The notes under the pieces: generated by a model | Told to the model about the DNA's origin: nothing | Seen by the model: the letters and a program-made list of their open reading frames with translations, nothing else | Database searches by the model: none | In this document: piece by piece, positions 1 to 5,476 of the stretch | How positions within the stretch are numbered: position 1 is the stretch's first letter | How the letters are laid out: each line of letters opens with the position of its first letter | Source of the DNA: JBBSHJ01 sp038253135 | GTDB lineage: Bacteria; Actinomycetota; Actinomycetes; Mycobacteriales; QHCD01 | Length of the DNA stretch: 7,689 bases | Direction: 5' to 3' | Assembly: GCA_038253135.1 (NCBI GenBank) | Contig: JBBSHJ010000130.1 | Span: 1 to 7,689, forward strand | Made by a program: the position numbers and the translations under genes

Positions 1-74
1 ACCATCGGCTCGATCAACGCCCACTGATCATCGGTCAGGTCGGACGGATAACGACGCGGGGAAGAAGCAGCCAT
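1..74 (-). CDS. IS5-family transposase, N-terminal fragment (cut by window edge)
   Basis: Only the first 24 codons are visible; the rest lies beyond the left edge. Starting from the ATG at 74-72 the protein reads MAASSP followed by RRYPSDLTDDQWALIEP. This is the hallmark opening of actinobacterial IS5-family transposases (the DUF4096-like N-terminal segment with the S-D-L-T-D-x-Q-W-x-x-I/L core). The DDE catalytic domain would follow outside the window, so it cannot be said whether the enzyme is intact, or split into two frames as many IS5 members are. The gene points out of the window, and its upstream leader (75 to about 140) separates it from the epimerase gene. The family call rests on this short but distinctive motif. 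The subgroup is not determinable here. Confidence 0.8.
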   Translation of the reverse strand, partial: MAASSPRRYPSDLTDDQWALIEPM

Positions 75-140
75 ATCGCCACTTTCGCCACAACAACCAC
101 ATCAGTCACGCCGCCACGCCGACGCTTTCCCAACACGTTC
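75..140 (-). mobile_element. Probable terminal leader and end of the IS5-family element
   Basis: This stretch lies between the transposase ATG and the epimerase stop codon. It has no coding content of its own and is visibly less GC-biased than its surroundings, with runs such as CACAACAACCACATCA. Read on the minus strand from the epimerase side it begins GAACGTGTTGGGAAAGCGTC, which would be the candidate terminal inverted repeat. The second end of the element is outside the window, so the repeat cannot be confirmed. The roughly 65-nt gap between element end and transposase start is normal for IS5 members. Confidence 0.5.
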
Positions 141-611
141 TCAGCGGCGCGGGCTGGTCTGCACCAGTTCGACGAGTACGCCGCCGGCGTCGGCGGGATG
201 GATGAAGTTGACCAGCGATCCGGCCGTGCCCCGGCGCGGCTCGTCGTAGAGCACGCGGAGGCCGCGCGCTCGCAGTGCCGCCCCGGCAGCGGCCACGTCG
301 TCGACGGTGTAGGCGAGCTGCTGGATGCCGGGCCCGCGCCGGTCCAGGAACCGCGCGATCGGCGACTGCGGCCCGGCCGGCGCGAGCAGCTGCACCTGCG
401 CGCCCGAGGCATCGCCGGGCGCCGCCAGCATCACCTCGATGACCGCCTGCTCGGCGTTGCTCTCGCGGTGGATCTCGACCAGCCCGAGGACGTCGGTGTG
501 GAACCGCACCGCGGCCTCGATGTCGCCCACAGCGATCCCGACGTGGTCGATCCGCACCACCCGCCAGCCCGCATCGGGGGCCGGCCCCGTGGCCGCCGTG
601 TCGTGGGCCAT
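141..611 (-). CDS. mce: Methylmalonyl-CoA epimerase (VOC superfamily)
   Basis: This 156-residue protein should interconvert (2S)- and (2R)-methylmalonyl-CoA, linking propionyl-CoA carboxylase to B12-dependent methylmalonyl-CoA mutase in the cytoplasm. It shows the paired VOC modules: RIDHVGIAV near residues 20-28 with metal ligand His23, VQLLAP near 73-78 with Gln74, GIQQLAYTVDD near 95-105, and GGVLVELV near 143-150 with acidic ligand Glu148. The EPRRGTAGSLVNFIHP stretch before the C terminus is typical of the family, and the length is normal. The second-module position usually held by His (HHIA) is Gln here (Gln97-Gln98). I recall a similar GIQQLA in mycobacterial homologues. The start is uncertain: ATG at 611 is chosen, with in-frame ATGs at 620 and 623 and GTGs near residues 18-19; none has a good Shine-Dalgarno. 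The gene diverges from the thiolase and meaB operon, supporting the epimerase role over a generic glyoxalase. The IS5 element abuts its stop codon. Confidence 0.88.
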   Translation of the reverse strand: MAHDTAATGPAPDAGWRVVRIDHVGIAVGDIEAAVRFHTDVLGLVEIHRESNAEQAVIEVMLAAPGDASGAQVQLLAPAGPQSPIARFLDRRGPGIQQLAYTVDDVAAAGAALRARGLRVLYDEPRRGTAGSLVNFIHPADAGGVLVELVQTSPRR

Positions 612-674
612 GGCGACCATCATGCCGCGCGGAGCGCCGCGCCCGCCGTACCGAGGGTGTGGTGCGGTGCTGGG

Positions 675-680
675 TAGGGT
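675..680 (+). promoter_or_regulatory. Candidate -10 box for the thiolase operon
   Basis: TAGGGT fits the actinobacterial TAnnnT -10 consensus and would place the start of transcription near 687, giving a leader of about 46 nt before the thiolase ATG. No recognisable TTGACA-like -35 lies at the right spacing, so this is a weak prediction. It sits in the 121-nt divergent spacer (612-732) shared with mce. I found no convincing TAnnnT box for mce on the other strand. Confidence 0.3.
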
Positions 681-719
681 GGTCGCAGGCGCCCACATCG
701 GCGTAGGCGGAACGCATCC

Positions 720-725
720 AGGAGG
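720..725 (+). promoter_or_regulatory. Shine-Dalgarno for the thiolase
   Basis: A perfect AGGAGG lies 7 nt before the ATG at 733. It decides the start, because the open frame continues upstream to 325 without any comparable ribosome binding site and across the divergent mce gene. Confidence 0.85.
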
Positions 726-732
726 CCGACGC

Positions 733-1920
733 ATGGCCGGTTCGGTGATCGTCTCCGGAGCCCGGACCCCGATCGGGAGGCTGCTCGGCTCGCTCAAGGG
801 CCTCTCGGCCGCCCAGCTCGGCGGCATCGCGGTCACAGCCGCCCTGGAGCGGGCCGGTATCCGTGGCGAGCAGGTCGACTACGTCGTCCTCGGCCAGGTG
901 CTGCAGGCCGGGGCGGGACAGATCCCGTCCCGCCAGGCGGCGGTCCTGGGCGGCATCCCGATGAGCGTCCCGTCGGTCACCATCAACAACGTCTGCCTGT
1001 CCGGCCTCGATGCGATCGCGCTGGCCGATCAGCTGATCCGCGCCGGCGAGCACGAGATCGTGGTCGCCGGCGGCATGGAATCGATGACCCAGGCGCCACA
1101 TCTGCTGCCGCGCGCGCGCTCCGGATACAAGTACGGCTCGGTTGAGGTGCTCGACGCGATGGCGTACGACGGCCTGACCGATGCCTTCGAGCACATCCCG
1201 ATGGGCGAGTCGACCGAGCGCTACAACGCGAAGCTCGGGATCTCCCGCGAGGAGCAGGATGCGTTCTCGGCCGAATCGCACCGGCGGGCGGCGCTGGCCG
1301 CCAAGAATGGTGGCTTCGACGCGGAGATCGTTCCGGTGCAGATCGCCCAGCGCAAGGGCGATCCCATCGACTTCGTAGCCGACGAAGGAATCCGGCCGGA
1401 CACGAGCACCGACGTCCTGGCCCGGCTGCGGCCGGCCTTCGGTGCCGGCGGCACCATCACGGCCGGGTCGTCGTCGCAGATCTCCGACGGTGCGGCCGCG
1501 GTCGTCGTCATGTCGGCCGCCAAGGCGCGGGAGCTCGGCGCACCGGTGCTGGCCGAGATCGGCGCCCACGGCAACGTCGCCGGGCCGGACAACTCGCTGC
1601 AGTCGCAGCCCTCGAACGCCATCAGGCACGCTCTCGGCAAGGCCGGTATGGCGGTGTCCGATCTCGACCTGATCGAGATCAACGAGGCCTTCGCGTCGGT
1701 GGCCATCCAGTCCATCCGCGACCTCGGCGTCGAGCCCGACCTCGTCAACGTCGACGGCGGCGCGATCGCGCTCGGACACCCGATCGGCGCCAGCGGGGCC
1801 CGCATCGCGCTGCACCTCGCCGTCGAACTGCGCCGCCGGGGTGGCGGAGTCGGTGCCGCCGCGCTGTGCGGTGGCGGCGGTCAGGGCGACGCGCTGATCG
1901 TGACGGCGCCCGCGGGGTGA
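733..1920 (+). CDS. Acetyl-CoA acetyltransferase (thiolase)
   Basis: This 395-residue enzyme catalyses reversible Claisen condensation of two acetyl-CoA to acetoacetyl-CoA, or thiolysis of 3-ketoacyl-CoA, in the cytoplasm. All thiolase landmarks are present. The acyl-accepting Cys88 lies in INNVCLSG. NEAF (317-320) follows the LIEI strand. The NVDGGAIALGHPIGASG signature (339-355) contains His349. Cys379, in CGGGGQGDAL, is the catalytic base. Length is standard for the degradative/biosynthetic thiolase II family (AtoB/PhaA-like). The start at 733 follows a perfect AGGAGG. The gene heads an operon: its TGA overlaps the meaB GTG by 4 nt. Its position between mce and meaB matches an order I recall from Streptomyces. 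Chain-length preference cannot be read from sequence; acetoacetyl-CoA is the likeliest substrate. It could feed acetoacetyl-CoA into, or drain it from, propionyl/methylmalonyl-CoA metabolism. Confidence 0.95.
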   Translation: MAGSVIVSGARTPIGRLLGSLKGLSAAQLGGIAVTAALERAGIRGEQVDYVVLGQVLQAGAGQIPSRQAAVLGGIPMSVPSVTINNVCLSGLDAIALADQLIRAGEHEIVVAGGMESMTQAPHLLPRARSGYKYGSVEVLDAMAYDGLTDAFEHIPMGESTERYNAKLGISREEQDAFSAESHRRAALAAKNGGFDAEIVPVQIAQRKGDPIDFVADEGIRPDTSTDVLARLRPAFGAGGTITAGSSSQISDGAAAVVVMSAAKARELGAPVLAEIGAHGNVAGPDNSLQSQPSNAIRHALGKAGMAVSDLDLIEINEAFASVAIQSIRDLGVEPDLVNVDGGAIALGHPIGASGARIALHLAVELRRRGGGVGAAALCGGGGQGDALIVTAPAG

Positions 1921-2885
1921 GCCAGCCGGTCGGGGTGCCGGCTCGCACCGGTACGGCGGAACTCGTCGGCGCGCTGCGCGCCGGTGGCCGGCGCGCGCTA
2001 GCCCGCGTGCTCTCGATCGTCGAGGCGGCCGGGCCCGAACTGCCCGCGGTGGCCGCCCTGCTGGCGCCGCACTCCACCGGCGCCCGGGTGATCGGCCTGA
2101 CCGGCAGCCCGGGCGTCGGGAAGTCGACGACGACCACCGCGCTCATCGCGGCGCTGCGGGCCCGCGGGCGGCGTACCGCGGTCCTTGCCATCGACCCGTC
2201 CTCGCCGTTCACCGGCGGCGCCCTGCTCGGCGACCGGGTTCGGATGCAGGAGCACGCCACCGACGACGGCGTCTACATCCGGTCGATGGCGAGCCGGGGC
2301 CATCTCGGCGGCCTGGCGGCGGCCGCCCCGCAGGCCGTGCGGGCGATGGCCGCGGCCGGCTACGCGGACGTGATCGTGGAGACGGTCGGCGCCGGCCAGG
2401 CCGAGGTCGACGTCGCGCGCCTCGCCGACATCACCGTGTTGCTGCTGGCCCCGGGAATGGGCGACGGGATCCAGGCCGTCAAAGCCGGCATCGTCGAGAT
2501 CGCCGACGTCCTCGTGGTGAACAAGTCCGACCGTGACGGTGCCGCGGAGACGGTGCGTGACCTGAAATCGATGCTCGGGCTCGGCGGGGCGCACTCGGCG
2601 GCGGGTGGCTGGCGCCCGCCCATCGTGTCGCTGGTCGCGACGCGGGCCGAGGGCATCGACGATCTCCTCGCCGCCCTGGACAAGCACGCAGAGTGGGCCC
2701 GTCGCACCGGCACCGGCGAGCGCCGCCGGCAGAGCCGCGCCGCCGCCGAGGTCGAGGCGATCGCGCTCGGCCGGCTGCGGCAACGCCTCGGCGTCGGCAG
2801 CGACCGGCTCAGCTCGGTGGCGCTCGATGTGGCCGCGGGCACGATGGACGCCTACGCGGCCGCCGATCTGTTGCTGGAGGACTGA
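1917..2885 (+). CDS. meaB: MeaB/ArgK-type GTPase, methylmalonyl-CoA mutase chaperone
   Basis: This 322-residue SIMIBI-class G protein should gate adenosylcobalamin loading of methylmalonyl-CoA mutase and protect it from inactivation. Visible motifs (numbered from the GTG start) are the Walker A/P-loop GSPGVGKS at 63-70, the IDPSSPFTGGALLGDRVRM switch region beginning at about 92, ETVGAGQ at 155-161, and the guanine-specificity NKSD at 202-205. A charged C-terminal helical arm, the MeaB dimerisation element, follows. The start is GTG at 1917, which overlaps the thiolase stop as GTGA. There is no Shine-Dalgarno, so translational coupling is likely. Starting further upstream would add an Arg-rich tail inside the thiolase frame. 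Many databases call this family LAO/AO transport ATPase ArgK, an outdated name. The adjacent mce supports the mutase-chaperone assignment. The mutase gene is not in the window. Confidence 0.94.
   Translation: MSQPVGVPARTGTAELVGALRAGGRRALARVLSIVEAAGPELPAVAALLAPHSTGARVIGLTGSPGVGKSTTTTALIAALRARGRRTAVLAIDPSSPFTGGALLGDRVRMQEHATDDGVYIRSMASRGHLGGLAAAAPQAVRAMAAAGYADVIVETVGAGQAEVDVARLADITVLLLAPGMGDGIQAVKAGIVEIADVLVVNKSDRDGAAETVRDLKSMLGLGGAHSAAGGWRPPIVSLVATRAEGIDDLLAALDKHAEWARRTGTGERRRQSRAAAEVEAIALGRLRQRLGVGSDRLSSVALDVAAGTMDAYAAADLLLED
2876..2881 (+). promoter_or_regulatory. Shine-Dalgarno for the small hydrolase, inside meaB
   Basis: GGAGGA in the last codons of meaB lies 3 nt before the ATG at 2885. 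This fixes the hydrolase start there rather than at the in-frame ATG at 2693, which lies deep inside meaB. Confidence 0.7.
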
Positions 2886-3451
2886 TGGGCGCGGTGGACG
2901 GATTTCTCCTCACCCCAGGGGCCGGTGCGGACAGCAATCAGGCAACGCTGGTCGCCATCGGCGACGGGCTCGCGCCATTGCCGGTGCACCGCATGGATTT
3001 CCCTTACCGGGTGGCCGGAAAAAAGGTTCCCGACCGCGCGCCGGTGCTGATCGACGCGGTACGCCGCGGCGTGGCCGAGTTCGCGGAGGTGGCCGGGTTG
3101 GCGGCCGAGCGACTCGCGCTGGGCGGGCGCTCGATGGGCGGGCGGATGTGCTCGATGGCCGTGGCTGAAGGACTGCCCGCCAAAGCATTGGTGCTGTTGA
3201 GCTATCCGCTGCATCCACCGGGAAAGCCGGAGAAACGGCGTACCGACCATTTCCCTGATCTCGACGTGCCGTGCCTTTTCGTCTCCGGCACCAAGGACCC
3301 GTTCGGTACGCCGGCGGAATTCGACGACGCGTTGGCGGCGATTCCCGGGCCGGTGACCATGGTCTGCCTCGACGGGCAAGGCCATTCGCCGCGCAATCGA
3401 GAAACCCAGATCGTCGGCGCGATCAGCGATTTCTTCGCGGGCTTGGCGTAG
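2885..3451 (+). CDS. Small alpha/beta-hydrolase of the KANL3/Tex30-like (COG3571) type
   Basis: This 188-residue cytoplasmic protein has a compact alpha/beta-hydrolase fold. It opens with FLLTPGAGADSN, a glycine-rich oxyanion loop. Next comes a GGRSMGG nucleophile elbow with Ser83, then SYPLHPPGKPEKRRTDH, typical of this family, then GTKDPFG with Asp138 and GQGHS with His167. The Ser-Asp-His triad is therefore complete, and no lid domain is visible. The natural substrate of this family is unknown, and I assign none. Its ATG shares one base with the meaB TGA, and a Shine-Dalgarno sits in the end of meaB, so it is the third gene of the thiolase-meaB operon and probably co-translated. That context hints at an ester or thioester substrate linked to acyl-CoA metabolism, which is inference only. 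The coding sequence uses more A/T-ending codons, such as AAA and TTT, than the upstream genes. No signal peptide is seen. Confidence 0.85.
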   Translation: MGAVDGFLLTPGAGADSNQATLVAIGDGLAPLPVHRMDFPYRVAGKKVPDRAPVLIDAVRRGVAEFAEVAGLAAERLALGGRSMGGRMCSMAVAEGLPAKALVLLSYPLHPPGKPEKRRTDHFPDLDVPCLFVSGTKDPFGTPAEFDDALAAIPGPVTMVCLDGQGHSPRNRETQIVGAISDFFAGLA

Positions 3452-3457
3452 CCTGGC

Positions 3458-3471
3458 CTGACGCGGGTCAG
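3458..3471. terminator. Short hairpin between convergent genes
   Basis: CTGAC-GCGG-GTCAG forms a 5-bp stem with a 4-nt loop in the 40-nt spacer between the hydrolase stop (3451) and the oxygenase stop (3492). There is no T-run on either strand. A tailless hairpin can act as a terminator in actinobacteria, but the stem is short, so this is only a candidate bidirectional terminator. Confidence 0.3.
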
Positions 3472-3491
3472 CGGCGACGTCGAGAGAAAAG

Positions 3492-4274
3492 CTAGGTCGG
3501 CCACACGGCGGGAAAGGTGTCGCCGGTGACCTTTTCGCCGTCGGCGACATGGATGAACTGCTGCATTACGTGCCGACCACTGGATTTGTACGCCGTATCG
3601 TCGCCCATGTAATGCAGCGCAATGGCCCGCCGCGGACGACCGCTGGTGTTGTTGTGCGAGCCGTGCCAGGTCAGCGAGTGGTGGAAATGCACCTCACCCT
3701 TGGCGACCGGTCGGGATTGCACGGACACCGGGTGCCCGTCGAATTCGTCCGGCAATAAGAAACCGGATTCCAGCGTGTGCAGGTAGGCCATCTGGTCACC
3801 CCAGGAATGCGAGCCGGTGACCATGCTCATGCAGCCGTTCGACACGTCGGCGTCGTCGAGCGCGACCCAGGCGGTGACCTGGGTGTCGGGCTGCAGCACC
3901 GGCCACAGCGGCGCGTCCTGGTGCCAGTGGTTGGTGCCGCCCTGCTGTGCCGGCTTGTACTGGATCTGGTCGTGCCAGATGCGCAGCTCGTCGGCGCCGG
4001 TGAGCTGGGCGATCTCCTCGGTGATCTGTGCATGGTGAATGAGTTCGGCGAAGGGCTTGCTGGCCTGCCAGATGTTGACGATCTGCCACACCGGGCGGTC
4101 CTCGGTGCCGAGATTGTCGACCTGCACCGGCTGCGGCACGTCGGTCCGATCGCGCTCGGTGATGACCCGCTCCATTTCCGCGCGCAACTCGTCGACCTGG
4201 CCGTCGTCGAGCACCCGCGTTCCCTTGATGAAGCCGTCCCGGTTGAATTGCGCTACCTGCTCGTCCGTCAGCAC
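3492..4274 (-). CDS. Phytanoyl-CoA dioxygenase family (PhyH) Fe(II)/2-oxoglutarate oxygenase
   Basis: This 260-residue, non-membrane oxygenase is expected to hydroxylate an unactivated carbon using O2 and 2-oxoglutarate. The iron-binding triad is visible: His118-x-Asp120 in NHWHQDAPLW, and distal His204 in LTWHGSHNNTSGRPRRAI. The 2-oxoglutarate carboxylate would be held by Arg215 or Arg216, about 11 residues later, as in PhyH and EctD. The N terminus LTDEQVAQFNRDGF is the standard opening of the family. The GTG at 4274 is taken as the start because AGGGAGG lies 8 nt upstream. An ATG at 4391 in the same frame would overlap the dehydrogenase gene and add an Arg-rich, non-family tail. It lies 97 nt downstream of the dehydrogenase on the same strand and may have its own promoter. 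The substrate is unknown: the family covers fatty acyl-CoAs, ectoine, halogenations and natural products. EctD-like identity is unlikely given no ectoine genes nearby. Confidence 0.88.
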   Translation of the reverse strand: MLTDEQVAQFNRDGFIKGTRVLDDGQVDELRAEMERVITERDRTDVPQPVQVDNLGTEDRPVWQIVNIWQASKPFAELIHHAQITEEIAQLTGADELRIWHDQIQYKPAQQGGTNHWHQDAPLWPVLQPDTQVTAWVALDDADVSNGCMSMVTGSHSWGDQMAYLHTLESGFLLPDEFDGHPVSVQSRPVAKGEVHFHHSLTWHGSHNNTSGRPRRAIALHYMGDDTAYKSSGRHVMQQFIHVADGEKVTGDTFPAVWPT

Positions 4275-4282
4275 GTCGTACG

Positions 4283-4289
4283 CCTCCCT
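4283..4289 (-). promoter_or_regulatory. Shine-Dalgarno deciding the oxygenase start
   Basis: On the minus strand AGGGAGG precedes the GTG at 4274 by 8 nt. This is the only strong ribosome binding site near the 5' end of the gene. Confidence 0.8.
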
Positions 4290-4311
4290 AAGCCCCGAAA
4301 TCCTCAGAGCG

Positions 4312-4317
4312 AGTCTA
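4312..4317 (-). promoter_or_regulatory. Candidate -10 box for the PhyH-family gene
   Basis: TAGACT on the minus strand fits TAnnnT and would start transcription near 4305, leaving about 31 nt of leader that includes the AGGGAGG site. No clear -35 is seen. A perfect GGAGC-N6-GCTCC inverted repeat (4318-4333) abuts it on the upstream side, a position where a repressor or activator could bind. Confidence 0.4.
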
Positions 4318-4333
4318 GGAGCGGGTCTGCTCC
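4318..4333. promoter_or_regulatory. Inverted repeat next to the PhyH-family -10 box, possible operator
   Basis: GGAGC and GCTCC are perfect 5-bp arms separated by 6 nt. The repeat lies in the 97-nt gap between the dehydrogenase stop and the oxygenase start, directly upstream of the TAGACT box. Five-bp GC-rich arms can arise by chance in DNA this GC-rich, so function is a guess. Confidence 0.3.
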
Positions 4334-4354
4334 GTCCGGCCGTCTCGGTCCGAT

Positions 4355-4370
4355 CCCGGTCAGCGCCGGG
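4355..4370 (-). terminator. Short hairpin just after the dehydrogenase stop
   Basis: On the minus strand the dehydrogenase TAA is followed after one base by CCCGG-CGCTGA-CCGGG, a 5-bp stem with a 6-nt loop. No T-run follows. It may weaken read-through from the dehydrogenase into the oxygenase gene, or may be chance in GC-rich DNA. Confidence 0.25.
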
Positions 4371-4371
4371 T

Positions 4372-5346
4372 TTACCGGCTCGGGTCGACAAGGACCTTCA
4401 TCGCCTTTCCGGACCGGAGCCGCTCGAGGGCGGCCGGCGCCTCGGCCAACGGTACGACGTCGGAGATGAGCGGCAGCGGATCGAAGCCGGTCTCGAGCAG
4501 GTCGATCGCGGCCAGGATGTCCGCCCGGGTGTAGATCCGGGTGCCGATGACTTTGTGCTCGCCGAACATCAGGCCGAGCAGATCGACCGGGTGCGAGCCG
4601 GGCGGGTAGGCGCCGACCAGGACGATCCGGCCGGCCGGGCGGGACCAGGCCAGCAACTGCGCGGCGGCGGTCGGGTGCCCGGTGGCGTCGAAGACCACGT
4701 CGGCCGTCGCGGCCGGCGCCTCGGCGATCGAGAGTCCCAGCGCCACTGCCGCGGATCGGCGGTAGGCCGACGGCTCGGAGAGCGCGACCCGCGCGGCCCC
4801 GGCGCGCTTGGCCAGCAACGCGACCATGACGCCCACCGGCCCAGCCCCGATCACGTGTACCCGCTCGCCGAGACGTGCGCCGGAGCGGCGTACCGCACGG
4901 ACCCCGACGGCCAGCGGCTCGAGCAACGCCGCGGCGCGCAGGTCGAGCCCGCCCGGCAGCGGGTAGATGCCATCCGGCGGCACCATCACCTCGGGGCACG
5001 CGGCGCCCGGATAGTCCAGCCCCACCGAGGTCAGCCGCCGGCAGATGTGCACGAGCCCGCGCTCGCACGCATCGCAGTGGCCGCAATGCACCATCGGATT
5101 GACGAAGACCCGCCGCCCGGCCGGCAGGTCTCCGACCGGCTCGGCCAGCTCGCCGACGAATTCGTGCCCGACGACGAGGCCGGGCACCGCGCGGGAGTGC
5201 TCGCCGGCAAAGACGTGCAGATCGGTGCCGCACAACCCGGTGTAGGCCGGGCGCACCCGGACCCAGCCGTCGTGGCGCGGTGCCGGCACCTCGATCACCT
5301 CGGCCGTCGGCCCTGCTGTCCAGGCGAGCGCGGGCAGTTGGGACAT
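4372..5346 (-). CDS. Zinc-dependent medium-chain alcohol dehydrogenase (threonine/sorbitol dehydrogenase-like)
   Basis: This 324-residue cytoplasmic oxidoreductase should oxidise an alcohol, often a secondary alcohol or polyol, with NAD(P)+. Catalytic zinc ligands are visible: Cys39 in GLCGTDLHVFAGE, then His61-Glu62 in GHEFVGE, with Glu143 in LLEPLAVGV. The structural zinc site is complete, with Cys88, Cys91, Cys94 and Cys102. The Rossmann motif is GAGPVG (167-172). The acidic Glu191 after the second strand (ALSEPS) favours NAD(H). Length is slightly short for the family (usually about 340-350), but no motif is missing. The ATG at 5346 has GGAG 8 nt upstream. It diverges from a MarR regulator across 130 nt, and a PhyH-family oxygenase follows on the same strand, so regulation by MarR and a shared pathway are likely. 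The exact substrate (threonine, butanediol, sorbitol or another alcohol) cannot be told from sequence. Confidence 0.9.
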   Translation of the reverse strand: MSQLPALAWTAGPTAEVIEVPAPRHDGWVRVRPAYTGLCGTDLHVFAGEHSRAVPGLVVGHEFVGELAEPVGDLPAGRRVFVNPMVHCGHCDACERGLVHICRRLTSVGLDYPGAACPEVMVPPDGIYPLPGGLDLRAAALLEPLAVGVRAVRRSGARLGERVHVIGAGPVGVMVALLAKRAGAARVALSEPSAYRRSAAVALGLSIAEAPAATADVVFDATGHPTAAAQLLAWSRPAGRIVLVGAYPPGSHPVDLLGLMFGEHKVIGTRIYTRADILAAIDLLETGFDPLPLISDVVPLAEAPAALERLRSGKAMKVLVDPSR

Positions 5347-5354
5347 CCGGTTCG

Positions 5355-5358
5355 CTCC
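5355..5358 (-). promoter_or_regulatory. Shine-Dalgarno for the alcohol dehydrogenase
   Basis: GGAG on the minus strand lies 8 nt before the ATG at 5346 and supports that start. Confidence 0.55.
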
Positions 5359-5389
5359 GATCGGTCGGCTGGGCGGGCGTCGGCGCAGG

Positions 5390-5401
5390 ACGCTATCAGC
5401 G
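5390..5401 (-). promoter_or_regulatory. Candidate dehydrogenase -10 box overlapped by a small palindrome
   Basis: On the minus strand TAGCGT (5395-5390) fits TAnnnT and would give a leader of about 37 nt. It is overlapped by the inverted repeat CGCT-ATC-AGCG (5391-5401). MarR proteins usually bind short palindromes over promoters of adjacent divergent genes, so this is a reasonable operator candidate. The arms are only 4 bp and no -35 is recognisable. Confidence 0.3.
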
Positions 5402-5463
5402 CGGCCGAGCGGGCCACCGCCGGGCGACCGGCCGACACCGAGGGGCGCAGAAAGGCGCCGATG

Positions 5464-5469
5464 TAGTCT
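5464..5469 (+). promoter_or_regulatory. -10 box of a probable leaderless marR transcript
   Basis: TAGTCT ends 7 nt before the GTG at 5477, so transcription would begin at or within a base of the start codon. This spacing is the hallmark of leaderless actinobacterial genes. No Shine-Dalgarno is present upstream, which agrees. No good -35 is seen. Confidence 0.55.
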
Positions 5470-5476
5470 CGGGGCC

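Noticed and set aside
141..611. Generic glyoxalase or dioxygenase identity for the VOC gene
   Set aside because: The EPRRGTAGSLVNFIHP and GGVLVELV segments and the thiolase and meaB neighbours fit methylmalonyl-CoA epimerase specifically.
325..732. Upstream extension of the thiolase frame to an ATG at 325
   Set aside because: It would run antisense through mce and add about 136 residues with no thiolase similarity. The AGGAGG at 720-725 marks the real start.
106..1815. 569-codon minus-strand open frame opposite the thiolase
   Set aside because: It is a shadow of the GC-rich thiolase and mce genes: Arg/Gly/Asp/His-rich, no family motif, no ribosome binding site. The opposite strand encodes a thiolase with all catalytic residues.
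1917..2885. Lysine/arginine/ornithine transport ATPase (ArgK) as the function
   Set aside because: The name is historical. The P-loop, ETVGAGQ and NKSD motifs and the adjacent epimerase support a MeaB G-protein chaperone; no transporter genes are nearby.
4275..4391. ATG at 4391 as start of the PhyH-family gene
   Set aside because: It adds 39 Arg/Ser/Pro-rich residues not typical of the family, overlaps the dehydrogenase gene, and has no ribosome site. GTG at 4274 has AGGGAGG at ideal spacing.
4039..5466. 475-codon plus-strand open frame opposite the dehydrogenase
   Set aside because: It has low-complexity composition, with Arg, Gly, Asp and Gln repeats and no domain, and lies antisense to a dehydrogenase with full zinc sites. 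Long antisense frames are expected at this GC content.
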